This document shows, one piece after another, positions 29,530-40,095 of a stretch of 64,000 nucleotides of DNA; positions within the stretch are counted from its first letter, which is position 1; every line of letters begins with the position of its first letter. Source of the DNA: Synechococcus sp. M16.1 (lineage in GTDB: Bacteria; Cyanobacteriota; Cyanobacteriia; PCC-6307; Cyanobiaceae). Under the pieces are notes generated by a model. It worked only from the letters and a program-made list of their open reading frames with translations, was not told where the DNA came from and ran no database searches. Location: positions 1,550,001-1,614,000 of the forward strand of contig NZ_CP047954.1 of assembly GCF_014279895.1 (NCBI RefSeq), given 5' to 3'. Made by a program: the position numbers and the translations under genes.

Positions 29530-29787
29530 TTGAGCGAATCCGCCGCTTCACAACGCTGTGAGCTCTGCCAGGTCGTGATCGAAGACCGCCCTGGCCTTTC
29601 CGATGTGGTGACGTTCAGCAATGGCCCCCAGGGCAGCCGCAGCAAACTCTGGAGCCGCGTCTGCCAGTACGTGACCGATCCGGAGCGTCGACGCCTCTGC
29701 ATCAATCAGGATTCCGACGGGCGCGGCGCTGAACAGCCGGGCGACGCCTTTCCCGATGCACCGGCCATCGATCTGGGCAACAGCTGA
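29530..29787 (+). CDS. Small cysteine-containing protein of unknown function
   Basis: An 85-residue frame from a TTG at 29530 (the ATG at 29517 is in another frame). It contains RCELCQVVIED, a single CxxC, followed by SRSKLWSRVCQYVTDPERRR and an acidic C-terminus. This looks like a soluble, possibly metal-binding cyanobacterial protein, but I do not recognise a family. It precedes the rimP-nusA cluster by 110 bases. Confidence 0.55.
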   Translation: MSESAASQRCELCQVVIEDRPGLSDVVTFSNGPQGSRSKLWSRVCQYVTDPERRRLCINQDSDGRGAEQPGDAFPDAPAIDLGNS

Positions 29788-29831
29788 CGGCGGGCAGACG
29801 GTCCCGTACATTGAAGGTGTGTCCGACGGGC

Positions 29832-29880
29832 ATCTCCCTGCGGGAGATCGGTCACAACTGAAATGCACGTCGGGCCGACG
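29832..29880 (+). promoter_or_regulatory. Two hairpins in the rimP leader
   Basis: ATCTCCC/GGGAGAT (29832-29848, 3-base loop) and CGTCG/CGACG (29868-29880, 3-base loop) stand just before the TTG start of rimP. There is no T run, so they are not simple terminators. Leaders of nusA-type operons are often regulated by NusA, but no known motif is recognised here. Confidence 0.35.
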
Positions 29881-29897
29881 TCCGCCCTCAGTTCGCG

Positions 29898-30365
29898 TTG
29901 CCTCATCCTCTGCTTCCGGATCTCGAAACGCTGGTCACCGATGTGGCCGCCAGCAAAGGCTTTGCCCTTTGCGGCATTCAGCTGCTCACCCACATGAGCC
30001 CGATGACCCTGGAAGTGCAGATCCGCCACAGCAGTGGAGCGGATGTGAGCCTTGATGACTGCGCCGGTTTCAGTGGCGTGCTGGGGGATGCCCTTGAGGC
30101 CTCCACCCTGCTCACTGACGCGTATGTTCTGGAGATCAGCAGTCCCGGCATCGGCGACCAGCTGTCCAGCGATCGCGACTTTGAAACCTTCCGTGGGTTC
30201 CCCGTGGAGGTTCATCACCGCGACAAGGACGACAGCGAGCAACGCCTGGAGGGCCTCTTGCTCGAACGCGACGCCGACACGCTGCAGATCAACATTCGCG
30301 GGCGAATCAAACGGATTCCCCGGGATTGCGTGATCGGTGTCCGCCTCACGAGTCCAGGCAGCTGA
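29898..30365 (+). CDS. rimP: Ribosome maturation factor RimP
   Basis: A 155-residue protein assisting 30S subunit maturation. The family pattern is visible in the N-terminal alpha/beta domain (HPLLPDLETLVTDVAASKG, MTLEVQIRHSSGADVSLDD) and the core YVLEISSPGIGDQLSSDRDF, where LEVSSPG is diagnostic. A TTG at 29898 is the only suitable start. It opens the conserved rimP-nusA-ylxR-infB cluster. Confidence 0.92.
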   Translation: MPHPLLPDLETLVTDVAASKGFALCGIQLLTHMSPMTLEVQIRHSSGADVSLDDCAGFSGVLGDALEASTLLTDAYVLEISSPGIGDQLSSDRDFETFRGFPVEVHHRDKDDSEQRLEGLLLERDADTLQINIRGRIKRIPRDCVIGVRLTSPGS

Positions 30366-30419
30366 ACCCAGCGTTCACACCCCTGCAACCGCTCCTTTCT
30401 TTTCCCCTAACCCAACGCG

Positions 30420-31859
30420 ATGGCTCTCGTCCTGCTTCCCGGTCTCAGCAACCTGATCGACGACATCAGCGAAGAGAAGAAGCTGCCGCCCCAGGTGGTG
30501 GAGGCGGCCCTGCGGGAGGCCCTGCTGAAGGGCTATGAGCGCTACCGGCGCACCCTTTACATCGGCATCAGCGAAGACCCCTTTGATGAGGAGTACTTCA
30601 GCAACTTCGATGTTGGCCTCGACCTTGAGGAGGAGGGCTACCGAGTTCTCGCCAGCAAGATCATTGTTGATGAGGTGGAGAGCGAAGACCACCAGATCGC
30701 GATCGCCGAGGTGATGCAGGTGGCCGATGACGCCCAGGTAGGCGACACGGTGGTGCTGGATGTCACCCCAGAGAAAGAGGACTTCGGCCGGATGGCCGCC
30801 GCCACCACCAAGCAGGTGCTGGCCCAGAAGCTGCGTGATCAGCAGCGCCGCATGATCCAGGAGGAATTCGCTGATTTGGAGGATCCGGTGCTGACGGCCC
30901 GGGTGATCCGCTTCGAGCGCCAATCGGTGATCATGGCGGTCAGCTCAGGCCTCGGCCGTCCGGAAGTGGAGGCTGAACTCCCCCGGCGCGATCAACTGCC
31001 CAACGACAACTACCGCGCCAACGCCACCTTCAAGGTGTTCCTGAAAGAGGTGAGCGAAGTGCCCCGCCGGGGACCGCAGCTGTTCGTCAGCCGCTCCAAT
31101 GCCGGTTTGGTGGTCTACCTGTTCGAAAACGAAGTCCCCGAAATTCAGGAAGGATCCGTTCGGATCGTGGCCGTGGCCCGTGAGGCCAATCCCCCCTCCC
31201 GTTCCGTGGGCCCCCGCACCAAGGTGGCCGTCGACAGCATCGAACGCGAGGTGGATCCCGTCGGCGCCTGCATCGGCGCCCGCGGCTCCCGCATTCAGCA
31301 GGTGGTGAACGAACTGCGTGGAGAAAAAATCGACGTGATCCGCTGGTCGCAGGATCCAGGCCAGTACATCGCCAACTCCCTCAGCCCCGCTCGGGTGGAA
31401 ATGGTGCGCCTGGTGGATCCCGTGGGCCAGCACGCCCATGTGCTTGTGCCCCCCGATCAGCTGAGCCTGGCCATCGGACGCGAAGGCCAGAACGTGCGTT
31501 TGGCCGCCCGACTCACCGGCTGGAAGATCGACATCAAGAACTCCACCGAATACGACCAAGAGGCAGAGGATGCCGTGGTGGCAGAGCTGATCTCCCAGCG
31601 GGAGGAGGAGGAAGCCCTCCAGCAGCAAGCCGAAGAACGACTGGCCGCCGAACAGGCCGCTCGGGCGGAAGAGGATGCACGCCTGCGAGAGCTGTATCCG
31701 CTGCCCGAAGACGAAGAGGAGTACGGCGAGCAGGAGTTCTCTAAGGAGGAGCCCGCTGAGGTGGAAGCCAGCAGCGAAACCGAGTTCGAGACCGAGGCTG
31801 AAACCACGGACGCAGCGGCTGAGGCCGATGCCGAGCCCGATCAGGAGCAGGTCCGGTGA
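30420..31859 (+). CDS. nusA: Transcription termination/antitermination factor NusA
   Basis: A 479-residue protein with the NusA N-terminal RNA polymerase-binding domain (about 1-125), an S1 domain (VSSGLGRPEVEAELPRRDQL) and two KH domains ending near residue 350 (VGACIGARGSRIQQV, DVIRWSQDPGQYI, LSLAIGREGQNVRLAARLTG). The last 110 residues are an acidic, Glu/Ala-rich tail with a coiled-coil-like start (EEEEALQQQAEERLAAEQAA) in place of the acidic repeats of enterobacterial NusA. Its stop overlaps the ylxR GTG. Confidence 0.95.
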   Translation: MALVLLPGLSNLIDDISEEKKLPPQVVEAALREALLKGYERYRRTLYIGISEDPFDEEYFSNFDVGLDLEEEGYRVLASKIIVDEVESEDHQIAIAEVMQVADDAQVGDTVVLDVTPEKEDFGRMAAATTKQVLAQKLRDQQRRMIQEEFADLEDPVLTARVIRFERQSVIMAVSSGLGRPEVEAELPRRDQLPNDNYRANATFKVFLKEVSEVPRRGPQLFVSRSNAGLVVYLFENEVPEIQEGSVRIVAVAREANPPSRSVGPRTKVAVDSIEREVDPVGACIGARGSRIQQVVNELRGEKIDVIRWSQDPGQYIANSLSPARVEMVRLVDPVGQHAHVLVPPDQLSLAIGREGQNVRLAARLTGWKIDIKNSTEYDQEAEDAVVAELISQREEEEALQQQAEERLAAEQAARAEEDARLRELYPLPEDEEEYGEQEFSKEEPAEVEASSETEFETEAETTDAAAEADAEPDQEQVR

Positions 31860-32134
31860 GTGACCGCCCCGTCCTGCGTCGCTGCGTGGCCTGCCGCCAA
31901 CTCTTGGATCGCCGCCAACTCTGGAGGGTGATCCGCGACCATCAGGACGGAGTTCTCCTCGATCAGGGGATGGGCCGTTCGGCCTATCTCTGCCGCGAGG
32001 AGAACTGCCTTGAGGAGGCGACCCGTCGCAAGCGTCTGCAGAAAGCCCTGCGTTGTCAGGTGCCCGAAACAGTGCTTGCGGTGTTGAAACAGCGGCTTAA
32101 CCAAAGCGTTGGTGAATCCGCTGAGGCAGACTGA
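31856..32134 (+). CDS. ylxR: YlxR (DUF448) family RNA-binding protein
   Basis: A 92-residue basic protein with the YlxR pattern LRRCVACRQLLDRRQLWRVI and GRSAYLCREENCLEEA. Members bind RNA and sit between nusA and infB in many bacteria. GTG start overlapping the nusA stop (GTGA). Confidence 0.9.
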   Translation: MSDRPVLRRCVACRQLLDRRQLWRVIRDHQDGVLLDQGMGRSAYLCREENCLEEATRRKRLQKALRCQVPETVLAVLKQRLNQSVGESAEAD

Positions 32135-32203
32135 ACATTGGCCCCACTTTGTGCGAGGCCACCGCGGCATTCCATGCCCGGACCGATCGGAGACCCGAAC
32201 TGA

Positions 32204-35200
32204 ATGACCAGCAGCGGCAAAGTCAGAATTTACGAGCTGTCCAAGGACCTCGGCCTTGAGAACAAGGACGTGCTGGATGCGGCTGAAAAGCTGTCGATCG
32301 CTGCGAAGAGCCACAGCAGCTCGATCAGTGACGCTGAAGCCGGAAAGATCCGTTCGCTCCTCGGCAAAGGCGGGAATGGTGCGAAACCCGCTGCCGCGGC
32401 CCCTGCCAAGCCCGCAGCTGGCAAGGCCATCCTCTCGGTGAAGAAAGCGGCCCCCGCCGCGCCAAGCAAGCCCGCCCCAGCGGCGAGCAAACCGGTCGCC
32501 AAGCCTGTAGCTGCCAAGCCCGTGGTCGCCAAACCCGTGGCGGCTGCCAAACCGCAGGCGGCCCCGAAGCCTCCCGCAGCGGCCACGCCCAAACCGGTGA
32601 TCAGCAAGCCAGCGGCTGCACCGGTGAAAGCCTCAGCAGCACCGGCGCGGCCCGCCGCTCCTCAGAAACCCCCCGCAGCCCCAGCGCGACCAACGGCGGC
32701 AAAACCCGTTCCACGACCTGCCGCGGCCAAGCCGCAGGTTGTCAGCAAGCCGGCTGCAGGCAAACCGGAACTGGTGAGCAAGCCCAAGGCTGCTGCCAAA
32801 CCCACGGCACCCACGCCGCGACCCACACCAGCTCGCCCGACGCCACGCCCCGCAGGTGCTGGAAGCCCAGCGCGGCCCACCCCTGGCCAGGGGCAACCCA
32901 AGCCACAGATCATCCGCGCAGGCGCTCCATCTCGGCCCGGTGTGCCCACCCGTGCCGGTGCCCCCACAAAGCCAGGTGCACCCTCACGGCCCACTCCGAG
33001 GCCTGAACTGGTGGGCAAACCTGTGCCCCGCCGTCCGGCAGGCACCGGCGTGCCTCAACGCCAGGGCGGTCCAAGCCGTCCCGGAGCCCCCACCCGACAG
33101 GGTCGCCCCGGGATGCCCCCCCGCAGCGGCAACACCCTGGAACTGGTTGGCAAGCCGATTCGTCGCGACGGCAGCACAACCGGTAGCGGTCGTCCTGGTG
33201 CGCCCACCCGTTCGGGAGCTCCTGGACGACCCGGCATGCCCGCTGGAATGCGCAAACCGGTGGCCCCCGGTGAGCTCATGCAGCTGCAGAAGCCTGTGGG
33301 CAGGCCAACGGCACCGGCACCCCGCCGTCCCGATGCACCCACCAAGACCGGTGCGGGTGATGGAACGGCCACCCCGCCCGTGGCGCGTCCAAACGCCCCC
33401 TCGGCACCCCGCCGTCCCAGCTTCCGTCCGGGTGGCCCCGGTGGCCAGCGGCGGCCAGGCCGTCCCGACTGGGATGACAGCGCCCGGCTCGATGCTCTTC
33501 GCAGCCGCTCGCCGCAGAAGCAGCGCCAGAAGGTGCACATCATCGGTGAAAACGATGATTCCCTGGCGGCACAGACCGGCGGCTTCGCTGGCGAACAGGA
33601 GAACATGGTTCTCTCGGCGAGCCTGGCTCGTCCCGCCAAGCCCAAGTCGCAGCAGCGCACCGCACCCAAGCCGGTGGCGGCGATGCGCAAGCGCAAGAAG
33701 GAAACCGCCCGTCAGCGTCAGCGCCGGCGTGCCATGGAGCTGCGGGCAGCCCGGGAAGCCAAGCAGGTGCGGCCCGAAATGATTGTGGTGCCGGAGGACA
33801 ACCTCACGGTGCAGGAACTGGCGGACATGCTGAGCGTCGAAAGCTCAGAGATCATCAAATCCCTCTTCTTCAAAGGGATCATCGCCACGGTCACCCAGAC
33901 CCTGGACATGCCCACGATCGAGGCCGTTGCCGACGAATTCGGTGTGCCGGTGCTCCAGGACGACGTGGAGGAGGCGGCCAAGAAGACCGTCGAAATGATC
34001 GAAGAGGCCGACAAGGCTCACCTGATCCGACGTCCGCCCGTGGTCACCGTCATGGGCCACGTCGACCACGGCAAAACAAGCCTGCTGGATGCCATCCGTC
34101 AGGCCCGCGTCGCTGCGGGTGAGGCCGGCGGCATCACCCAGCACATCGGTGCGTATCAGGTTGAGATCGAGCACAACAACGAGCAGCGCAAGCTCACCTT
34201 CCTGGACACTCCGGGCCACGAAGCCTTCACGGCCATGCGAGCCCGCGGCACCAAGGTGACCGACGTGGCTGTGCTGGTGGTGGCTGCTGATGACGGCGTC
34301 CGCCCCCAGACCCTGGAAGCCATCAGCCACGCCCGGGCCGCTGAAGTGCCGATCGTGGTGGCGATCAACAAGATCGACAAGGAAGGTTCATCGCCCGAGC
34401 GGGTGAAGCAGGAGCTGTCTGAGCAAAACCTGCTGGCGGAAGACTGGGGCGGCGATGTGGTGATGGTGCCGGTGAGCGCCATCAAGGGCGAAAACATCGA
34501 CAAACTGCTGGAGATGCTGCTGCTGGTCACCGAAGTGGAAGACCTGCAGGCCAACCCGGATCGTCTGGCCCGCGGCACCGTGATCGAGGCCCACCTCGAT
34601 AAGGCCAAAGGCCCCGTGGCCACGCTGCTGGTGCAGAACGGCACCCTCAAGACCGGCGACGTCGTCGCCGCTGGTCCGGTGCTGGGCAAGGTGCGCGCCA
34701 TGGTGGACGACAACCGTCAACGCCTCAAGGAAGCGGGCCCCTCCTTTGCTGTGGAGGCCCTGGGCTTCAGCGAGGTGCCCACCGCCGGTGACGAGTTCGA
34801 GGTGTACCCCGACGAGAAATCGGCCCGGGCCGTTGTGGGCGATCGCGCCTCCGATGCCCGCGCCACCCGTCTTGCTCAGCAGATGGCGTCACGACGCGTC
34901 TCGCTCACGGCCATGTCCGGCCAGGCCAATGACGGTGAGCTGAAGGAACTCAACCTGATTCTCAAGGCCGACGTTCAAGGCTCCGTGGAAGCCATCCTCG
35001 GATCGCTCGAGCAGCTGCCCAAGGATGAGGTGCAGGTGCGGGTGCTGCTGTCGGCACCTGGCGAGATCACCGAAACCGACGTCGACCTGGCCGCCGCTTC
35101 CGGCGCGGTGATCGTGGGCTTCAACACCTCCATGGCCTCCGGCGCCAAGAAAGCGGCGGATGCCACTGGGGTGGATGTGCGCGACTACGACGTGATCTAC

Positions 35201-35557
35201 AAGCTGCTGGAAGACATCCAGTTGGCGATGGAAGGTCTGCTGGAGCCGGAACTGGTGGAGGAAGCCCTGGGCGAAGCCGAGGTGCGCGCCGTCTTCACCA
35301 TCGGCAAGAGCGCCGTGGCCGGCTGTTATGTCACCACCGGCAAGCTGCATCGCAATTGCCGGGTGCGGGTGCACCGCGGAAAACAGGTGGTCTACGAGGG
35401 CGACCTCGACTCCCTGCGTCGCAACAAGGACGACGTCAAGGAAGTGGCCACGGGCTTCGAATGCGGTGTCGGCACCGATCGGTTCGCCAACTGGGAAGAA
35501 GGCGATCGCATTGAAGCCTTCAAGATGGTCACCCAACGCCGCAAACTCACCACCTGA
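32204..35557 (+). CDS. infB: Translation initiation factor IF-2
   Basis: A 1117-residue initiation factor that delivers initiator tRNA to the 30S subunit. Residues 1-50 form the IF2 N-terminal domain ([18 protein letters not shown]). Residues 60-430 are a long linker very rich in Ala, Pro, Lys and Arg with repeated AKPV and RPGAPTRxG units. The GTPase domain has G1 GHVDHGKT (618-625), [15 protein letters not shown] and NKIDKEGS, followed by domains II-IV ([18 protein letters not shown]). The linker is longer than in E. coli, as is usual in cyanobacteria. Confidence 0.97.
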   Translation: MTSSGKVRIYELSKDLGLENKDVLDAAEKLSIAAKSHSSSISDAEAGKIRSLLGKGGNGAKPAAAAPAKPAAGKAILSVKKAAPAAPSKPAPAASKPVAKPVAAKPVVAKPVAAAKPQAAPKPPAAATPKPVISKPAAAPVKASAAPARPAAPQKPPAAPARPTAAKPVPRPAAAKPQVVSKPAAGKPELVSKPKAAAKPTAPTPRPTPARPTPRPAGAGSPARPTPGQGQPKPQIIRAGAPSRPGVPTRAGAPTKPGAPSRPTPRPELVGKPVPRRPAGTGVPQRQGGPSRPGAPTRQGRPGMPPRSGNTLELVGKPIRRDGSTTGSGRPGAPTRSGAPGRPGMPAGMRKPVAPGELMQLQKPVGRPTAPAPRRPDAPTKTGAGDGTATPPVARPNAPSAPRRPSFRPGGPGGQRRPGRPDWDDSARLDALRSRSPQKQRQKVHIIGENDDSLAAQTGGFAGEQENMVLSASLARPAKPKSQQRTAPKPVAAMRKRKKETARQRQRRRAMELRAAREAKQVRPEMIVVPEDNLTVQELADMLSVESSEIIKSLFFKGIIATVTQTLDMPTIEAVADEFGVPVLQDDVEEAAKKTVEMIEEADKAHLIRRPPVVTVMGHVDHGKTSLLDAIRQARVAAGEAGGITQHIGAYQVEIEHNNEQRKLTFLDTPGHEAFTAMRARGTKVTDVAVLVVAADDGVRPQTLEAISHARAAEVPIVVAINKIDKEGSSPERVKQELSEQNLLAEDWGGDVVMVPVSAIKGENIDKLLEMLLLVTEVEDLQANPDRLARGTVIEAHLDKAKGPVATLLVQNGTLKTGDVVAAGPVLGKVRAMVDDNRQRLKEAGPSFAVEALGFSEVPTAGDEFEVYPDEKSARAVVGDRASDARATRLAQQMASRRVSLTAMSGQANDGELKELNLILKADVQGSVEAILGSLEQLPKDEVQVRVLLSAPGEITETDVDLAAASGAVIVGFNTSMASGAKKAADATGVDVRDYDVIYKLLEDIQLAMEGLLEPELVEEALGEAEVRAVFTIGKSAVAGCYVTTGKLHRNCRVRVHRGKQVVYEGDLDSLRRNKDDVKEVATGFECGVGTDRFANWEEGDRIEAFKMVTQRRKLTT

Positions 35558-35571
35558 CCCCGCAACCGATC

Positions 35572-36915
35572 GTGCAGCCCCGCAGCGAGCCCCTGCTCTG
35601 GCTTCAGTGCCTGGCCCTTGGAGCCATTCCCCTGGAGCTGCTGCTGATCCGCCTGGTTCTGGCCGGCGCGGATCCGGGTCCTGTTCCCGGTGTGGAGCGA
35701 TTTCTGATCTGGGGGGTGGGGGTCCTGGCCCCAGCCGTCGCGTTGTGGCGACGGCCCGCCGACTGGGGATCTCTGCTATTCGTGCGTCAGCCGCTGGCCA
35801 GCCGCAACAGCGATCAACTCCGCATCAGTGCATCCCAAGGCGGCTTGAGCAGCCGCGCCGCTGTGGTGATCGCCGCAGTGGTCCTGCTGCCCGTGCTCTG
35901 GTGGATGGACGATTCAGCGGTGCTGGCGAGTGAATTCTCCCCGGTGTCGGGACAATCCCGTCTGGTCACCCTGTTGCTGGTCAGCCCATTGCTGGCCTTG
36001 ATGGTGTGGCAGGTGCAGCAGCTGATTCAAGCCGCAGCACTGTTGCTTGGATCACCAGCAACCGTCGCCCCTGCCGATTCGGCTTTTCGTGCTGATGCTC
36101 TGGCAACGCAACGCACCAGCCTGGGCCTGCAGTTGCTCAACCTCCCTGGCCTGGAGTGGCCGGAGCCTGTGGTGGAGCCGATCAAGCAGGAGCCCGACCA
36201 GGCCATCGGGGTGGAAGACACTGCGTCGGAAACGGACGACAGCACGGATCAAGCCAGTACTGATCAAGCCAGCACTGACAACGAATCACCCGACGGGGAG
36301 AGTTCAGCCGACAATCCGGTAACGGCTGCAGTGTCTGACGAGGCTGATCCCGAAGCCGCTCCTGAGCCCGTCGTTGCCGAGGCTCAAGCTGAAGAAGCTG
36401 CTCCAACACCCGATCAGGACGCCGATGATGCCATGGACGTGGAAGACGAGGAAGACACCACGCCGGAACCGGACGACAGCACTGAACACGTCAACACCGC
36501 CGACATCAGCCCTGACAACGAAGAGCCAGACGACGAAGCACCAGACAACCAAGAGCCAGACAGCAAAAGTTCAGCCATCAACACCGCGACGGCTGAAGAG
36601 TCTGATGACGTCGAGCCCGAAGCGCTGGAACCCGTCGAGACAGAGGATCAAGACGACATGTCGGAAGACGACGACGCTGAAGACATCAGTGCGGTTGATG
36701 CCGACGAATCAAGCGTCGCTGCTGCTGTCCCTGTTGCGGTCGAACCAGAGCAGACCGGTGAAGAGCAGGAGAGCACCCCCCTGGATGCCGAAGTCAGCCA
36801 GATCGACAGTGTCGCCGGCGGAAGCACGGAAAGCCATCGTGAACAGGCCGAGTCCAGCGGAAGCAAAGAGAGCAAACCAGACGAGCCGTCTGAGCCCACG
36901 CCAGGGGGTCTGTGA
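35572..36915 (+). CDS. Membrane protein with long acidic low-complexity tail
   Basis: A GTG at 35572, 15 bases after infB, opens a 447-residue frame. Residues 1-170 hold four hydrophobic segments (LALGAIPLELLLIRLVLAG, FLIWGVGVLAPAVALW, AAVVIAAVVLLPVLWW, LVTLLLVSPLLALMVWQVQQ). From about residue 205 the chain is almost only Asp, Glu, Ser, Thr, Pro, Ala and Val with local repeats such as TDQASTDQAST. This matches the cyanobacterial group named low-complexity tail membrane proteins. The last 69 codons lie opposite the DUF3493 gene. Function unknown. Confidence 0.8.
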   Translation: MQPRSEPLLWLQCLALGAIPLELLLIRLVLAGADPGPVPGVERFLIWGVGVLAPAVALWRRPADWGSLLFVRQPLASRNSDQLRISASQGGLSSRAAVVIAAVVLLPVLWWMDDSAVLASEFSPVSGQSRLVTLLLVSPLLALMVWQVQQLIQAAALLLGSPATVAPADSAFRADALATQRTSLGLQLLNLPGLEWPEPVVEPIKQEPDQAIGVEDTASETDDSTDQASTDQASTDNESPDGESSADNPVTAAVSDEADPEAAPEPVVAEAQAEEAAPTPDQDADDAMDVEDEEDTTPEPDDSTEHVNTADISPDNEEPDDEAPDNQEPDSKSSAINTATAEESDDVEPEALEPVETEDQDDMSEDDDAEDISAVDADESSVAAAVPVAVEPEQTGEEQESTPLDAEVSQIDSVAGGSTESHREQAESSGSKESKPDEPSEPTPGGL

Positions 36916-36981
36916 TTCCTTGAGCAACCGTTCCCGCAGGGCGGGATCCAGGCCAGATTTGGGGCGGGGATTATCGGGCAA
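36709..36981 (-). CDS. DUF3493 family membrane protein (LPA1/REP27-related domain)
   Basis: A 90-residue protein from a TTG at 36981. After a polar start it shows LRERLLKESQTPWRGLRRLV, then two hydrophobic helices (VWFALFASAGLGLFTMAF and ADFGIQGGALLLFTGLLWF) and a short polar end. This is the DUF3493 pattern, which in plants and algae forms the membrane part of LPA1/REP27, photosystem II assembly factors. The first 66 bases are free; the other 207 are antisense to the acidic tail gene. Assignment is by pattern only. Confidence 0.7.
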   Translation of the reverse strand: MPDNPRPKSGLDPALRERLLKESQTPWRGLRRLVWFALFASAGLGLFTMAFRASAGDTVDLADFGIQGGALLLFTGLLWFDRNRDSSSDA

Positions 36982-37022
36982 ACGTCCAAGTTTGATTCAG
37001 AGCAAATGTTAAATTGCTTGTG

Positions 37023-37097
<75 letters not shown>

Positions 37098-37140
37098 TTT
37101 TAAGCAGTGGCGCATAGAATCAACCAGATTCAATGCGCAT

Positions 37141-37341
37141 CTAATGAACACATAGCCGCTTCAATCCCGAAGACGAGCAGAGATCATTCCCGCTGGTCAT
37201 CCTTCCACTGAGAAGATCATTCCAGGGAACAATCCAGTGATCTGGATACACATCAGCCAACACTTCAGCCGCCTCAGGATTCTGAAGCACCAGGATCCTT
37301 CGCGACCGCAGTTTGAGCTGTCGCCTTAACCAGGGCGTCAT
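37141..37341 (-). CDS. Possible small protein of unknown function
   Basis: A 66-residue frame from the ATG at 37341 (MTPWLRRQLKLRSRR...). The central part, ILVLQNPEAAEVLADVYPDH followed by WIVPWNDLL, has protein-like strand-helix character, and the N-terminus is basic. I do not recognise it, and no Shine-Dalgarno site is clear. It fills most of the gap between tRNA-Thr and sdhC. The remaining 37342-37552 shows only a -10-like TACAAT at 37459-37464 on the + strand. Confidence 0.35.
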   Translation of the reverse strand: MTPWLRRQLKLRSRRILVLQNPEAAEVLADVYPDHWIVPWNDLLSGRMTSGNDLCSSSGLKRLCVH

Positions 37342-37552
37342 GATCGCTTCTTCAACACGGAACCTCAGCCTCACGCCAGCCAGCGTTCACAACCTCCCCA
37401 CGATGACAAGGTTGAACGACGGCGACCAGAACGGAACCAGCCTTTTCCACGATCTGAATACAATTAGACTGGGAGTCAATGACGCCCCTGATGTCGAACC
37501 AACGCGTCGATCGCAGGTATCGTCCCAGCCGAAATCCTGTGGCCTGGGGTTC

Positions 37553-38179
37553 ATGCAGGATCCAACCTTGATGCGCATTGGCTCGGCCATCAGCGGGTTG
37601 CTGCTGGTGCTGTTTCTGGTGGTTCATCTGGCCGGTTTGTTGCCCGCGCTGATAGCACCGGCGCAGTTCGAGCACTACACCACGGCCCTGCATCACCAGC
37701 CATGGCTGCCGGTGTTGGAGGTCGGCCTGGCCGCCACCGCAGCCGTGCATCTGAGCTGCACCATTGCCAAAACGCTGCGGAATCAAGGTGCTGGAAACAC
37801 GGCGGCGCTGCGTAGCCGTCGCGATCGTCCGCTGGACGCTCTGGCCAGCCGCAGCAAGATGGCGGCCGGTGTGATCACCCTTGGATTTCTGGCCCTGCAT
37901 CTGCAACAACTGCGCTGGCCACGCCCGAGCGATGGGCTGGAGCGGGAGCTGCTGCAGCAGGTGCTGCAGCAGCCGATCAGCCTTGTGGTTTATGCCGCCG
38001 GCAGCCTGGCCATTGGCCTGCATCTGCTCCACGGCGCGGAAGCAGCCCACCGCAACCTGGGTCTGCTTAACCCGGCCAACGGCCCCAGCATCCGCTGGGG
38101 AGGTCGCCTCTTGGCGTCGGGAATCGGAGGAGGCTTCCTGCTGATCAGCCTGGGACTGGCCCTCGGAGGGTTGGCATGA
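37553..38179 (+). CDS. sdhC: Succinate dehydrogenase cytochrome b subunit
   Basis: A 208-residue membrane protein with five hydrophobic segments, of the single-subunit cytochrome b558 type found with Bacillus and Wolinella enzymes. Candidate haem-ligand histidines lie in [36 protein letters not shown] and [15 protein letters not shown]. It anchors SdhAB and passes electrons to the quinone pool. The ATG at 37553 is chosen; the frame is open further upstream but the extension looks non-coding. Its stop overlaps sdhA by four bases. Confidence 0.88.
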   Translation: MQDPTLMRIGSAISGLLLVLFLVVHLAGLLPALIAPAQFEHYTTALHHQPWLPVLEVGLAATAAVHLSCTIAKTLRNQGAGNTAALRSRRDRPLDALASRSKMAAGVITLGFLALHLQQLRWPRPSDGLERELLQQVLQQPISLVVYAAGSLAIGLHLLHGAEAAHRNLGLLNPANGPSIRWGGRLLASGIGGGFLLISLGLALGGLA

Positions 38180-40095
38180 CAAAGGGCCTGCCTGATCCCA
38201 GGATTCCCGCCGGTCCGCTCGCCGATGCCTGGCGACGGACCCGCGAAGGACTGCCGCTGATCAGCCCTCTGCGCAAAGGGCAGATGGACGTGCTCGTGGT
38301 GGGCACCGGCCTAGCGGGCGCTTCCGCCGCGGCGTCTCTGGCCCAACAGGGCTACCGGGTAACGGTGCTCAGCTTTCACGACAGCCCGCGCCGCGCCCAT
38401 TCGGTGGCGGCCCAGGGGGGCATCAATGCCGCACGTTCTGTGGCGGTGGATGGCGACAGCGTCAGCCGCCTGTTCGCCGACACCCTCAAAGGAGGCGACT
38501 TCCGCGCCCGGGAAGCGGGCTGCCAGCGGCTGGCGGAAATCAGCAGCGGCATCATCGATCAATGCGTGGCCCAGGGGGTACCGTTCGCACGCGAATACGG
38601 CGGCAGCCTGGCCACCCGCAGTTTTGGCGGGGCCCTGGTGAGCCGCACCTTTTATGCCCGGGGGCAGACCGGCCAGCAATTGCTTTATGGCGCCTACCAG
38701 GCCTTGATGCGCCAGGTGGAGCTGGGCCGCGTTCAACTGCTCACCCGCCGGGACGTGCTCGAGCTGATCACCGTGGATGGGGTGGCCCGTGGCGTGGTGG
38801 CGCGCCATCTGCTGAGTGGTGAGCTGGAGGTGCACACCGCCCGCACCGTTCTGCTCTGCACCGGCGGTTACAGCAACGTCTACTTCCTCTCCACCAACGC
38901 ACTGAAGTCGAACACCAGCGCGATCTGGAGGGCCCACCGCAAAGGGGCGCTGTTCGCCAATCCCTGCTTCACCCAGATCCATCCCACCTGCATTCCCAGT
39001 GGTGATGTCTTCCAGAGCAAGCTGACGCTGATGAGCGAAAGCCTGCGCAACGACGGGCGGGTCTGGCTGCCCAAGAAACCCGGCGAGACGCGCCAACCCG
39101 ATGCGATACCGGAAGAGGAACGCGACTACTTCCTCGAGAGGCTTTATCCCACCTACGGCAACATGACGCCGCGGGACGTCGCCTCCAGGCGGGCCAGAGA
39201 ACTCTGCAACGCGGGGCGGGGCGTCGGCCCAGGGGGACGCTCGGTTTACCTCGACCTCACCGATGCCATCAGAGCTGAAGGCAAAGACGCCATTGCCGCT
39301 CGCTACGGCAACTTGATGACGATGTACGAGCGCATCAGCGGCGATGACCCCTACAAGAAGCCGATGCGGATTTATCCCGCGCCGCACTACACAATGGGCG
39401 GCCTCTGGGTGGACTACCACCTGATGAGTTCCATCCCCGGCCTGTTTGTTCTGGGGGAAGCGAACTACTCCGAACATGGCGCCAACCGCCTGGGCGCCAG
39501 CGCCCTGATGCAAGGGCTCGCCGATGGCTACTTCATTGCGCCGTCCACGGTCACGGCCTGGCTGGCGGGCAACCCTGCGCAGAATGTGCCCATCGATCAC
39601 CCAGCCTGCCGCGAGGCCTTGGAGAGCACCCGCCGCCGCATCAGTCAATTGATCAACAGCGCAGGCAGCACCCCGGTGGACAGCTTCCATCGCGAGCTGG
39701 GCAGCGTGATGATCGACCGCTGCGGCATCAGCCGCCATGCCGATGGTCTGCGGGAGGGGCTGGAACAGGTGAAGGCGCTGGAGGAGCGGTTCGAAGCCGA
39801 AGTACGGGTGCCAGGCGAAGCCGGCGGCCCCAATGCCGAGCTGGAGAAAGCGCTGCGGGTGAAGGACTTCTTCGGGCTAGCCCAGCTGATGCTGCGGGAT
39901 GCCCTGGCCCGGGAGGAGTCGTGCGGGGCCCACTTCCGCGAAGAACACCAAAGTGACGAGGGCGAAGCCCGACGGGATGACGTGAACTTCGCCCACATCG
40001 CCGCCTGGGAGCACAACACCAACGGTGAGCCGATCCGCCACAGCGAACCGCTGCAGTTCACCGCGCTGCAACCCAGCACCCGGAGCTACAAATGA
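38176..40095 (+). CDS. sdhA: Succinate dehydrogenase flavoprotein subunit
   Basis: A 639-residue flavoprotein oxidising succinate to fumarate. The FAD dinucleotide fold is at about 38-52 ([15 protein letters not shown]); the covalent FAD histidine lies in [14 protein letters not shown]. Substrate residues are in [19 protein letters not shown] and the C-terminal flavin loop is [15 protein letters not shown]. The long form with [11 protein letters not shown] fits the Bacillus/Wolinella-type enzyme matching the b558 anchor. ATGA overlaps with sdhC before and sdhB after. Confidence 0.95.
   Translation: MTKGLPDPRIPAGPLADAWRRTREGLPLISPLRKGQMDVLVVGTGLAGASAAASLAQQGYRVTVLSFHDSPRRAHSVAAQGGINAARSVAVDGDSVSRLFADTLKGGDFRAREAGCQRLAEISSGIIDQCVAQGVPFAREYGGSLATRSFGGALVSRTFYARGQTGQQLLYGAYQALMRQVELGRVQLLTRRDVLELITVDGVARGVVARHLLSGELEVHTARTVLLCTGGYSNVYFLSTNALKSNTSAIWRAHRKGALFANPCFTQIHPTCIPSGDVFQSKLTLMSESLRNDGRVWLPKKPGETRQPDAIPEEERDYFLERLYPTYGNMTPRDVASRRARELCNAGRGVGPGGRSVYLDLTDAIRAEGKDAIAARYGNLMTMYERISGDDPYKKPMRIYPAPHYTMGGLWVDYHLMSSIPGLFVLGEANYSEHGANRLGASALMQGLADGYFIAPSTVTAWLAGNPAQNVPIDHPACREALESTRRRISQLINSAGSTPVDSFHRELGSVMIDRCGISRHADGLREGLEQVKALEERFEAEVRVPGEAGGPNAELEKALRVKDFFGLAQLMLRDALAREESCGAHFREEHQSDEGEARRDDVNFAHIAAWEHNTNGEPIRHSEPLQFTALQPSTRSYK

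Noticed and set aside
36245-36277. Tandem 15-base repeat encoding TDQAS units
   Set aside because: This is part of the low-complexity tail of a coding gene, not a separate repeat element.
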